A stretch of DNA of 64,000 nucleotides from Marinobacter bohaiensis (GCF_003258515.1 NZ_QGEH01000001.1:2232001-2296000); one strand, 5' to 3'. Shown: positions 8,720 to 17,231, numbered from the stretch's first letter. Translations and numbers: made by a program. Notes: generated from the sequence alone by a model not told the origin.

Positions 8720-11185
8720 TTACGAGCCGGTCTTTTCAACTTTGATCGCGTCAGCGATCACGGTGTCGTCCGCATCATTGGTCAGTTGGATATCAACGCC
8801 CGGCCCCAGCGAGTAGGATCCCAGCGCTTGCCATTGCCCACCGTTCGACCGCTGATCAACCACGGCCTGGTGCTGGGTGCCGTCATAGCTGATTGTGTAG
8901 GTGGCATCGGAGGCCCGGTTAGCGTGGGAGGTCCAACGCGCATACACGGTGTAGGTCGCTTCCTCGGACAGGCTGGGCTGCCAGTGGAATACGTTGGATC
9001 CGTCGCCATCGAGGCTGTATAGATAGCCGTCCCCGTAGTACCCGGGCTGGGTACTCGATGGAGTCCAGGTGCCGGTACTGGAGGTCGCGCTATCGGCGTT
9101 GTCGATAATCAGGTCTTCAGACGAGCCACCGGCATCCGCTTCAATGAGCGCAACCGGGGTGTCATTCAGGTAGATGTACTCCCGGAGCAATTGGCCGTCG
9201 GCGGCGCTCTCAGCCAGCAAGTGCCCGGCTTGATCGTAGTTGAAGTGCAGGTTCGCGGCCGGATCGGTGGCCACTTTCACGACCCGTTGCCCCAGGGCGT
9301 TGTGCAGGTACAGGGCGGTGGTTTCGCCGCCGCTTTGCACTTCGTTCAGGCGGTTTTGCTGGTTGTACACAAGATCCAGCGTTTGGTCGGGCCGCGCATC
9401 CTGAACGGTGTTGCCGGCGGCATCGTAGCTGAAACCGCGTTCCGAGACGCTGCCGTTGTCGTCGGTCGTGACGTTGAGCAACCGATGACTGTCGGTGGCG
9501 TAGGTGTAGGTTTCGTCGATGAGGCTGCTGCCATCGGTGATGTTCCGTGTCAGGCGGTTGCCATTGGCGTCATAGCTGTAGTCGATTTGTCCGTAGTCGC
9601 CGATCGCCTGGGTGAGCCGGGACATGGGGTCGTAGCTGAAGGTCTGGCTTTGGTCCGGATCCAACGCATCGGTGATGCCCACGATGTTACCAATGCCGTC
9701 GTACGCGTACGTGCGGGACAGTACGGCACTGTCCTGACCGGTCAGCTCGTAGTCCTGGTTGTAGGTCAACTGGCGTGAGATGCCGTTGCCGTAGGTATAG
9801 CCTTTGACAGGCCCGAAAGGCAGATGGTTAATCTCCGACAAGACGGTCTGGGCAGTGCCTTCGCCGGCGGCCACGGTGGTGATCTGTTCAAGCCGGTCCT
9901 CGCTGTCGTAGAGGTAGTTCACCACCCGTCCGCTGGGGTAGGTGAGGGCAGCCAGGTTCCCGGAAGCCGTGTAGGCGTACTGGACCGTGTAGGTCTGGTC
10001 CTCGATGATCCGCTGTTCCTGAACCACGCGGCCGAGGGCATCGTAACGGAAGAGGGTTTGTCCGGTCTGATCGACGATACCGGTCAGACGGCCCACGCCG
10101 AAGTTGCCGTTTGTCGTGTCGTCGTATTGATAGGCGATGTTCTCACCAGGATTGTCTGGGTATTGAACCGAGGTGACGCGGTTAAGGGCATCATATTCGT
10201 ACAGCGTCTCGACACCGCGGGCATCAACCCGACGGGTCACGTTGCCGGCGTTGTCGTATTCGAACGAGGTGGTCCCGGTATCGGGGCTGGTGAGTGCCGT
10301 CACATCGCCGGCAAAGTTGTACTCGTACTGCGTGGTGAGGCCTTTGGCATCGGTCACCGACGTCAGGTTGTCCTCGGCGTCGTAGGTGAAGGTAATTTGA
10401 CCCTGCAGCGGATCGGTCACGCGACTGAGCCGGTCCAGGGCGTCATAGGCCCGCTGGGTCTCCTGGGAGTTGGCGTCGATCACTGAGGTCAGATTGGAGT
10501 TCACGTCGTAGCTGTAGCGCGTGGTGTCGCCATCGGCCTGGATGCTGCGGATCAGTCGCCCGAGCTCATCGAACGCCTGGGTGTGCGCCTTGGCTACAAC
10601 CCCGGACGCGTCCTCGATGGTCTGGGCGGTCACGTTGCCCATGGCGTCGTATTCCATCTCGACCGAACCGACCGAGGCAATGGTGATGGACGTGAGGCGC
10701 CGCGCGGCGTCGTAGGTGTAGCTGAGCACCTGCCCCCCGGGATCGGTTACTGCGATCAGTTGGCCGACAGGGTCGTATTCGTAGGTCCATTCGAGGGTCC
10801 CCGACCCTGTCGCGATCGTGCGGGACGTGATGTTGCCGCGCCAATCGTAGGTGAGGTCGGTAACGACGCCATTGGCATCCGTGATTTGCCGAGGCAAACC
10901 CAATGCCGAATAATCCGCATACCGGGTCATATGGCCCAGGGCGTCCTCTCGGGAGATCAGGTTGTTGCTGCTGTCGTAGCCGTAGGTGGTGACGTCATTG
11001 ACGCCCACGCGGGGCCCGTCAACGGTCTCCAACTGGCCACTGTCGGTGTAGGTATAGTTCCAGGTCCGTTCAGCCAGGGCTTGGTGACTGGCTAGCGCTA
11101 GCATGGGGGCAACGGCTAACGTCAGGGCCCGTATTCCGGCCTTGCAGTCGATGGATCCGGTCATTCTTATGGCGCGCACGGTCAT
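8720..11185 (-). CDS. Split-Rhs body protein: YD repeats with golvesin-like C-terminal domain
   Basis: An 821-aa exported protein. The start is supported by AAGGAGAAAAGG directly upstream, and a signal peptide ends in ALASHQALA. The mature chain begins RTWNYTYTDSGQLETVDGP, which in single-chain relatives lies inside a continuous YD-repeat run. About twenty YD repeats follow (for example YSYDVNSNLTSVID and YEYDALNRVTSVQYP). From about residue 693 to the end there is a golvesin/xanthan-lyase-type beta domain (TGTWTPSSTQPGYYG, HWQPSLSEEATYTVYARW, ADAIKVEK). The RHS core that should come next is missing and is encoded by the separate tip gene 26 bases downstream. It lies 49 bases after head A. 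Only one body gene is present in the window. Confidence 0.85.
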   Translation of the reverse strand: MTVRAIRMTGSIDCKAGIRALTLAVAPMLALASHQALAERTWNYTYTDSGQLETVDGPRVGVNDVTTYGYDSSNNLISREDALGHMTRYADYSALGLPRQITDANGVVTDLTYDWRGNITSRTIATGSGTLEWTYEYDPVGQLIAVTDPGGQVLSYTYDAARRLTSITIASVGSVEMEYDAMGNVTAQTIEDASGVVAKAHTQAFDELGRLIRSIQADGDTTRYSYDVNSNLTSVIDANSQETQRAYDALDRLSRVTDPLQGQITFTYDAEDNLTSVTDAKGLTTQYEYNFAGDVTALTSPDTGTTSFEYDNAGNVTRRVDARGVETLYEYDALNRVTSVQYPDNPGENIAYQYDDTTNGNFGVGRLTGIVDQTGQTLFRYDALGRVVQEQRIIEDQTYTVQYAYTASGNLAALTYPSGRVVNYLYDSEDRLEQITTVAAGEGTAQTVLSEINHLPFGPVKGYTYGNGISRQLTYNQDYELTGQDSAVLSRTYAYDGIGNIVGITDALDPDQSQTFSYDPMSRLTQAIGDYGQIDYSYDANGNRLTRNITDGSSLIDETYTYATDSHRLLNVTTDDNGSVSERGFSYDAAGNTVQDARPDQTLDLVYNQQNRLNEVQSGGETTALYLHNALGQRVVKVATDPAANLHFNYDQAGHLLAESAADGQLLREYIYLNDTPVALIEADAGGSSEDLIIDNADSATSSTGTWTPSSTQPGYYGDGYLYSLDGDGSNVFHWQPSLSEEATYTVYARWTSHANRASDATYTISYDGTQHQAVVDQRSNGGQWQALGSYSLGPGVDIQLTNDADDTVIADAIKVEKTGS

Positions 11186-11234
11186 CCTTTTCTCCTTTTT
11201 GAATCCTTTCGCGTCCGATCCCAGGCGTCATTGA

Positions 11235-12821
11235 TTACAACGCGCAGCTGAGGGCTGGGGCGGTGGCGTCGCGAGTCGCCTGGTGGGTCTGGTTACCTTC
11301 GTCGTCGTAGCAGAACTCCTGGACCCGATCGCCTTGCTCAATACGGATCGGTACGTTGAAGGATGGGTGCCAGGTGGTCTGAATCGTCTGTTCCTCCACG
11401 GTGCCCTCGGCCCGGGTTTCCAACGTGACCAGGCCCCGGTCGTTGTACGCGTAGCGGGTGATGAGGCCGTCCCAGTCCGTGGCGGTTTCCACCCGGCCGG
11501 CGGCCGTGTAGGTGAACGCCTGACTGGCCGCGGCGCAGTTCTGCGAGGCCTGACCATCGACGCTGGCCACCTTGGTGGAGCCGTTGACGGTGGTGAAGTT
11601 GTAGACGCTGTCCTTGCCCAGGGCGTTGGTGACGGTGGTGGTCCCATCGCTGTTGAACTGCAGGTTTGTAGCGTCGGTGCCGTCGCCCAGGGTGTTGCGA
11701 TGGGTGCGGCCCTGACCGTCGTACTCCCAGGTGGCCAGGGCGTTGCCGTTGTCGAGAATCCCGGTCAAGGCTTCGGGGTAGCGGGTGTCTTCGTAGGCGT
11801 AGGTGCGGGCGGTGTCATCGGGGTAGGTGACCTGGTCGAGCATGCCGTTGGCGTCGTAGCTATAACGGAAGGTCAGGGCAGTGCCGTTGTGCGCCAGGAC
11901 GGCGGACTCGATCGCCTGGGTCGCGGTGTTGTACGTGTAGGTCAGGGTCGCCTGCCGGGTCTGGCTGCTGATCTGGCGCTCGATCGGGTTACCGTCGCTG
12001 TCCAGCGTGGTCTCGATCGAAAGCACTTCGCCGTGGAGCTGATCGATCTCGGTGAGCTGACCGGCACTGTCGAAGGTGTACGCCACGCCCGACTTGGCCT
12101 GCAGGCGCCAGCCGGACAGCGCACCGGCACTGTCAAAGAGGGCGTCGACAGAGGTAAACGGCGGCTGCTGCCAGGACGTGAACGCGTAGCCGGCGCCGTC
12201 CGTGCCCCTGAAGACATAGCGCACCCCGCCGGTCCAGTTGACGGCGTAGCTGATCTGGCCGTCGTCACCGTACTCCCTGGTGCGCTTCTCGATCGTCTGG
12301 GTGTAGGGGAAAAACCACTGGCCCTGACCGAGGGCTTCGGGATCCGGGCCCACCGTGTAGAGGTAGCGCCGCTCCAGGGTCAGGCCGCCGGCGGAGGCAT
12401 CGGTCTCGGTCTGGTAGTTGTTGCCGTTGCGCACGTCGATGGGGTCGCCGACCGTGGACGCACAGGATGGCTTTTCGTCCGTGACGCACTCGCCGAGATC
12501 CGGGTCAAACTGACCCCCGCTGGGGCACCGGTTTCCGTCACAGTAAGCCTCACGAATAGCGACACTATTTCGAAAGCAAGTATATTGAACTGTGCCGTCA
12601 GATGTCGTTTGATAATACTGTGGAGTATTGGGGCTGCAAGCGGCGACTGCAGTCGAGAAGAATCCACCGCTGGAGCAAGAGTACCCACAATACCGCTTCT
12701 CACAAACGTTTACTGCCTGGGCGGCTGAACTCATCAGCAGAAATACAATCCCGGCCAGCCGGGTCCCGGCTACTGCAATTCGCCTTACAAACGCTGAAAT
12801 CGAGGGCGCTCTCTTACGCAT
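11235..12821 (-). CDS. Split-Rhs head protein A (exported, Cys-loop plus YD repeats)
   Basis: A 528-aa protein whose signal peptide ends at SSAAQA. The variable Cys-rich N-terminus (VCEKRYCGYSC, CSPNTPQYY) is about half identical to that of head B. From CDGNRCPSGGQFDP onward it is the second copy of the 1274-bp repeat: Cys-loop, DUF6531-like segment GDPIDVRNGNNYQTETD, then YD repeats. It ends shortly after EFCYDDEGNQ. The next gene, 49 bases away, is the body, so head A, body and tip 1 form the one complete set in colinear order. A small secreted protein gene precedes it by 25 bases. Confidence 0.85.
   Translation of the reverse strand: MRKRAPSISAFVRRIAVAGTRLAGIVFLLMSSAAQAVNVCEKRYCGYSCSSGGFFSTAVAACSPNTPQYYQTTSDGTVQYTCFRNSVAIREAYCDGNRCPSGGQFDPDLGECVTDEKPSCASTVGDPIDVRNGNNYQTETDASAGGLTLERRYLYTVGPDPEALGQGQWFFPYTQTIEKRTREYGDDGQISYAVNWTGGVRYVFRGTDGAGYAFTSWQQPPFTSVDALFDSAGALSGWRLQAKSGVAYTFDSAGQLTEIDQLHGEVLSIETTLDSDGNPIERQISSQTRQATLTYTYNTATQAIESAVLAHNGTALTFRYSYDANGMLDQVTYPDDTARTYAYEDTRYPEALTGILDNGNALATWEYDGQGRTHRNTLGDGTDATNLQFNSDGTTTVTNALGKDSVYNFTTVNGSTKVASVDGQASQNCAAASQAFTYTAAGRVETATDWDGLITRYAYNDRGLVTLETRAEGTVEEQTIQTTWHPSFNVPIRIEQGDRVQEFCYDDEGNQTHQATRDATAPALSCAL
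11269..12542. repeat. 1274-bp direct repeat, copy 2 (inside head A)
   Basis: Second copy of the block at 4038-5311. Its outer edge falls inside the codons for the CDGNR motif that opens the Cys-loop. The inner edge lies a few codons before the stop. Sequences just outside differ at once at the 3' end, while the 5' side stays similar but clearly diverged. Confidence 0.95.
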
Positions 12822-12846
12822 ACATACTTCTTCCCTGAATCTTCAG

Positions 12847-13137
12847 TTACCTTTGCTCGTCACATCCCGACTGAGCACTCTTCCTTAAAGTGTAGTAACA
12901 GGAGTTAACGTTCCAATAGGCTTGATATTTTGACCACCACGCACTGATGGCTATCGCGATCGACGGGGCCCCAGAAACGCTATACGGGTAGCCGGTAGGC
13001 ACCGAATAGGGAGCTCCGTATTCGGGAGGCACTTCTTTTACTCGTGCACTCGCGCAATTGAATAGGACTAGGAGAGTCCCGGCGAGGAGGGCTTTGCCAA
13101 GGTTACACGAACCAAGGCGATGGTGCTTTGATGGCAT
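12847..13137 (-). CDS. Small exported protein upstream of head A
   Basis: A 96-aa protein with an N-terminal signal segment (LLAGTLLVLFNCASA; cleavage after ASA, or a weak lipobox at the Cys). The mature part is about 65 residues, Tyr/Trp-rich, with Cys near the end (NSCYYTLRKSAQSGCDEQR). It resembles in style the variable N-termini of the heads and could be a truncated head N-terminus or an independent accessory. Its last codons coincide with a leader sequence that also precedes head B. No family was recognised. Confidence 0.5.
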   Translation of the reverse strand: MPSKHHRLGSCNLGKALLAGTLLVLFNCASARVKEVPPEYGAPYSVPTGYPYSVSGAPSIAIAISAWWSKYQAYWNVNSCYYTLRKSAQSGCDEQR

Positions 13138-13479
13138 GTCGCATCATCCCTGAATGAAGGTCGCAATTCCGTTGCGACTACTGCATGGATCGAAAGCTGT
13201 TCATGCTTCCGAAGAAGACGCTACACGAATGTTAAATTTTTGCAAGTTATCGCAAAGAATGCGTACAGCGGATTCGATACACAGTGCAGCGGTAGAGCAA
13301 AGTTGTGCGAAAGCAAACTGATCGGCAGGATCATTACCATGAACGTAGATGCTCATTTCAGCAACAATCTCAATGGGCGCATGCGTTAACAAGCTGATGG
13401 ACAAGGGAGAGACTTAACCTTTAATTTTATAAGGCCAAACGACTAACTCGTCGCACCACATCTACTTCAGCGTCAAGGA
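13138..13479. promoter_or_regulatory. Divergent intergenic region between the leftward Rhs operon and head D
   Basis: About 340 bases separate the divergent starts at 13137 and 13480, so promoters for both directions should lie here. The sequence is AT-richer than the flanks. A weak leftward frame (13201-13404, TTG start, no ribosome site, a shorter ATG start at 13356) is present; I do not call it a gene. No clear operator was recognised. Confidence 0.35.
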
Positions 13480-15063
13480 ATGACAATGTTATTTTGTAAC
13501 GCAAGCCGAATATTTCTAGCCCTTTCTTTCTCACTTATGCTCTTCGAACCTGTGCACGCAGATACGTATGCAACAGGCATTGATTACGAGCATCAAAACT
13601 GCAAAGGAGACAGCTATCCCTACGGATATTATGGCCCTGAGAAATTTCCCGATTACCCTGTAAAAATTGTTCAAAAGGGTCAGGCTATGGGCGCCTATAC
13701 GGGTGCTTCAAATTGCATGGAGTTTAAGTATCGTGCATGTCCTGCAGGAACAAAACTAGATTATCTTAACAGGTATGGAACGCCTTACTGCATTAAAGAG
13801 GATTGCTGGGGTGACTCCTGTGTAGAAAACCCTGACAGGAACCTTGGGAAACCTGATTACTGCACTTCGAGCGCGAGCATTAACCCATCAAATGGCAATG
13901 TATTCAAGCGTGTTACTGATTTTTCATCCCCTGAACTCAAAGAGTTTAATTTTGAGTGGACCTATAACAGCAAATCTCCGCAAGGAGCTGGGGCATATGT
14001 GACTAAACAGACCATGGGATCTCATAGACTTCATTCTTTTGATCGGTCAGCCTGGGTGAACCGAGCAATTGGTCAAGCAGTTGTTCTGAGACCTGACGGT
14101 AAAACGCTGATTTTCAAAAAAACCGGAGTAGACGGCTGGCAGCCGCCAAAAGGTGTAACTAGCACGCTGCGCCCCGCTTCCGATATTACGGGCGATGATG
14201 ACGGGTATGAATACATAGATCAAAATGGAAACCGTGAATATTATTACTTTAATGGATCTTTAGCCAAAATTGTACGCCGAGACGGCACTTCAATTAATAT
14301 GATTTATCGCCGAAGCAATCATGTTTATCTCGAGAGAGCAGAGAAGAGCACGGGCGAATTTTTGGAGTTCGAATACGAAGCCCGAAGCGGCTCTTCCAGC
14401 CGCTTAAGATCGGTGACCACATCTTCAGGTCAAGTGTTTACGTATAGCTATGATGGAAACGACAACCTTTCATCGGTATCGACCTCTCCAGCTGAGGCGA
14501 GCGAGACTTTTACGGTTCAATATCTATATGAGAATGAAAAACTCCCCCATGCAATAACGGGAGTAAAAGATGAAAATGGCAACACAATCAGGACGTGGAG
14601 TTATGATGAACAGGGTCGCGCTATAGGCACAGAAAATGCAGATGGAACAGGTCAAACAACAGTCCAATATAATCAAGAAAGCTCTACTACCGTTACTAAT
14701 GCATTAGGTCTCCCCACTATTTACTCTTTTGAAGAATTTGACGGAAAGCTATTGCCGTCGAAAATTGTGGGAGAGTCAACATCTACCTGTCCATCATCCA
14801 GCTTTTCATCGTCCTACAATGACAGTGGTTTTCTCGTTAGTTCGGTTGATCGAGAAGGTAATGTCACAGAATACGAGCGTGACTCGCGCGGGAGAGAAAC
14901 ATCTCGAAAAGAGGGGGTAGGTTCTAATATTGAGCGAATCACTAAAACTGAGTGGAATGATCAGTTCAATAAGCCGGCGAGGATTTTGAAGAAAGATGCC
15001 ATTGTTCAGTTCGAGTATGATAAAAACGGAAATATAGTAAAAAGAAGCGAGATGGCCCGTTAG
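13480..15063 (+). CDS. Split-Rhs head protein D (exported, opposite strand)
   Basis: A 527-aa protein with a signal peptide (IFLALSFSLMLFEPVHA). A variable Tyr/Cys-rich N-terminus leads to a Cys-loop (CPAGTKLDYLNRYGTPYC), then SINPSNGNVFKRVTDF in the DUF6531 position, then YD repeats (YSYDGNDNLSSVSTS, YDEQGRAIGTENADG). It ends after FEYDKNGNIVKRSEMAR, the same point as heads A to C. No body or tip gene follows on this strand. The gene is noticeably more AT-rich than heads A and B, suggesting a different donor. It may act as an alternative head for the body encoded on the other strand, or be an orphan. Confidence 0.75.
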   Translation: MTMLFCNASRIFLALSFSLMLFEPVHADTYATGIDYEHQNCKGDSYPYGYYGPEKFPDYPVKIVQKGQAMGAYTGASNCMEFKYRACPAGTKLDYLNRYGTPYCIKEDCWGDSCVENPDRNLGKPDYCTSSASINPSNGNVFKRVTDFSSPELKEFNFEWTYNSKSPQGAGAYVTKQTMGSHRLHSFDRSAWVNRAIGQAVVLRPDGKTLIFKKTGVDGWQPPKGVTSTLRPASDITGDDDGYEYIDQNGNREYYYFNGSLAKIVRRDGTSINMIYRRSNHVYLERAEKSTGEFLEFEYEARSGSSSRLRSVTTSSGQVFTYSYDGNDNLSSVSTSPAEASETFTVQYLYENEKLPHAITGVKDENGNTIRTWSYDEQGRAIGTENADGTGQTTVQYNQESSTTVTNALGLPTIYSFEEFDGKLLPSKIVGESTSTCPSSSFSSSYNDSGFLVSSVDREGNVTEYERDSRGRETSRKEGVGSNIERITKTEWNDQFNKPARILKKDAIVQFEYDKNGNIVKRSEMAR

Positions 15064-15112
15064 GGCCTCGTAGTCGTTGCGAGAGAATAGAAAAGCACAT
15101 CGATCTCTATGA

Positions 15113-15922
15113 CACGGAAGCCAATGCGCAAACCTAACTTTACATCAGTTCAGCTCGCTTTTCCGCTGTTTTTCGGGGGGATTACCGGACGTCTTCGATA
15201 GCGGGTCAGCAAAATTAGCGAAGTTAGCAACCGGTGATGGAAAGATTGTGTATTTTAATCAGGACACTAAGGGATGGACTCGTCCGGCGAATGCGAGCTT
15301 GTCTCTGGACTCGTTAGCGGATAATGCTGGCTATATTGTGAGTTCGCCCAACGGTACTCGGACGACATACTCGGCCCTAGGCCTGCCGGTATCAAAAGAA
15401 ATGAGCTACGGACGTACGCTCACATACTCATACAAGGATGATCAGCTGACTCAGATTTCGGATCAGAGCGGCCGAAAAATATCGATTGAGCATAATGGGC
15501 GTGGCTTCATCTCATCCATCACCGTGGGTGGGGGACTCCAGTGGGTTTACGATTATGATGAGTTAAATAGGCTTATCCAGGTAACAAATCCGGATAACAC
15601 AGCCGTGCAGTATGCCTATGACGATGATCGCCATCCTTATGCCCTCACGCGAGTGATAGATGAGCGTGGAATAGAACTAGAATCCAATACATATGACAGC
15701 CAGGGTCGCATCGGAGATAGTCATTCTGGATTAGGGAACCAGCGAGGTCTAGAAACCAAGAGAACCGAGGGGCACGGATCAGACTCAGTCCGAGTCATCT
15801 CGACAATCTGGAAAGATGACATAGAACAACCCTCGTTGCAGGTAAAGCCCAAAAGCATCGAACGCTTCGAGTACGATTCAGACGGCCGGTTGCTAAGGCG
15901 CACTGAGATGCCTAGCGATTAG
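15113..15922 (+). pseudogene. Truncated Rhs head E fragment
   Basis: An open frame from 15113 contains a head-like middle part (TGDGKIVYFNQDTKGW, comparable to DGKTLIFKKTGVDGW in head D), then YD repeats, and ends FEYDSDGRLLRRTEMPSD, again at the common head ending. The start, signal peptide and Cys-loop are missing, and the only possible starts are internal (for example GTG at 15248). It is most likely a 5'-deleted head, lying 50 bases after head D. Its end abuts the broken channel gene on the other strand. Confidence 0.7.
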
Positions 15923-16337
15923 AATCATGCCGACTATCAGGACCGCAAACGTAAAAAAGCCTTCCGGCCACAGTGATCGGGTAGAAGTCACCGTAACTGA
16001 CCGTCGTTAGTGTGGCGACAGCCCACCAAAAGCAGTCAAAAATGGACCCGAAGGCTCGAAGCTGAGCAGGATGCTCGAAGTAGTAAATGCCACCGGCGAC
16101 CAGATACAGGAGTATGACGCTCGCCAGGGTAAACAAGACCTGCTTCTTTTTAGCCCTCAACACGGCTCCAGTGAAACGACGCAACGCCTGGCTGTAGCGG
16201 GTGAGCTTTAGCAACCGCAGCTCAGCGGGTGAGGAGGCCAGGATGGCGGTCTTGCCAGGGGCTACGCCCGTCGCCTGATACGGGAGCTGGCGCTTCAACC
16301 GAGGTTCATGATTGTTCCGACGCTGCGCTGTGAGCAT
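15915..16337 (-). pseudogene. Broken voltage-gated-type potassium channel gene
   Basis: The leftward frame encodes an S4-like basic helix (LRLLKLTRYSQALRRF), a transmembrane segment (VLFTLASVILLYLVAGGIYYF), a pore helix and a selectivity filter TVSYGD, then the start of the last helix (ITVAGRLF). Here a run of six T on the coding strand (15952-15957) shifts the frame. With five T the helix would continue TFAVLIVGMILIA up to the junction with head fragment E, where the rest is lost. The N-terminal voltage-sensor part is also missing. The gene is therefore broken by a frameshift and truncated at both ends. The family is clear from the pore. Confidence 0.75.
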
Positions 16338-17231
16338 AGAGGCAATATGGCGGGTAGCGCCGTCTCGCTATCACTAACATTTTCACACTCTCTGAGTGGT
16401 TGAGCCAACTTTAAAACCGCGTGTAAGAAAGGGCACCGAATGTTGGCCGTTTTGAGGCAAATGGCCAGAACGAAGGGCTGGACACGAAACGCAGAAATTT
16501 GGTGAACCAAAATGAACACCGCACATCATTTAACATAATATACATTATGCGCAGTTAATGTGGGCAGCCACAGTTCGATAGGAAACTAATAACGCACATC
16601 CCACCGCGCCCTGGATATCGCCAACCCGCCCGACGTGATTCTCGTTAGTCCTGCGTCATTCGCTTTTCGTTTTTCACTTTGCTGATCGCTTGTCGCATTT
16701 CCTTCGTGCTCGCGACGACGATTGCCCGACCAACTGGGTTGGCATCCTGACCGCGAGGTTTTGATCGCTGCGTCTGAACTCACGCCGAGCGTCCACACTC
16801 CGTTTTTCCACTGGTAGCATTCAGCCCTTCGAATGGTGTCCCGCTGTTTTGTTCGTGACGCCGGCCTGGTGGCCAGAGTTTGCGCAAGCTGAGCGTTACG
16901 GCCGCTCACTGGTCACGACGTGCCTTTAAATAAAGCGCGACGCACCGACCTCACGGTTCACCAGCTGTGCTGTTTAGTTCAGGCCGTCGTTCGGCACGTT
17001 TTCGAACACAGTCGCGTGCTGTCGCGCCATTGGGCGGTATCTCATTCGGTACGCCGAAAGACTTGCGATTCCTTGATCAAAACGGCAGGCGATCAAACAA
17101 ATCGACACCACAGAAATAATCTATAAAGTCTTAATATACAGACTACTATAGAGCATTCTTTATAAAATACGTTAAAATGTCATTTGTACGGATTTTATAC
17201 TTCCTTTCGTGTCGACAACGTTTTATACCGC
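16338..17231. other. About 0.9 kb without a recognisable gene; right edge of the island
   Basis: Short frames exist on both strands but none has a ribosome site, family signature or plausible composition. The segment from about 16500 is AT-rich and contains a short inverted repeat, CATAAT-ATAC-ATTATG, at 16534-16549. The part nearest 17232 is also AT-rich and lies downstream of mqo. It may hold decayed genes; I cannot identify them. Confidence 0.45.

Noticed and set aside
2446-13137. Type VI secretion-linked Rhs effector
   Set aside because: No VgrG, Hcp, PAAR or adaptor gene is present, and the parts carry Sec signal peptides, which do not fit T6SS delivery.
13201-13404. 67-aa leftward frame in the divergent intergenic region
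   Set aside because: TTG start without a ribosome site, no homology recognised, and it occupies the expected promoter region.
16338-17231. Integron cassette sites (attC) or an insertion sequence in the gene-free stretch
   Set aside because: No paired core sites, no long imperfect hairpins, no terminal inverted repeats and no integrase or transposase frame were found.
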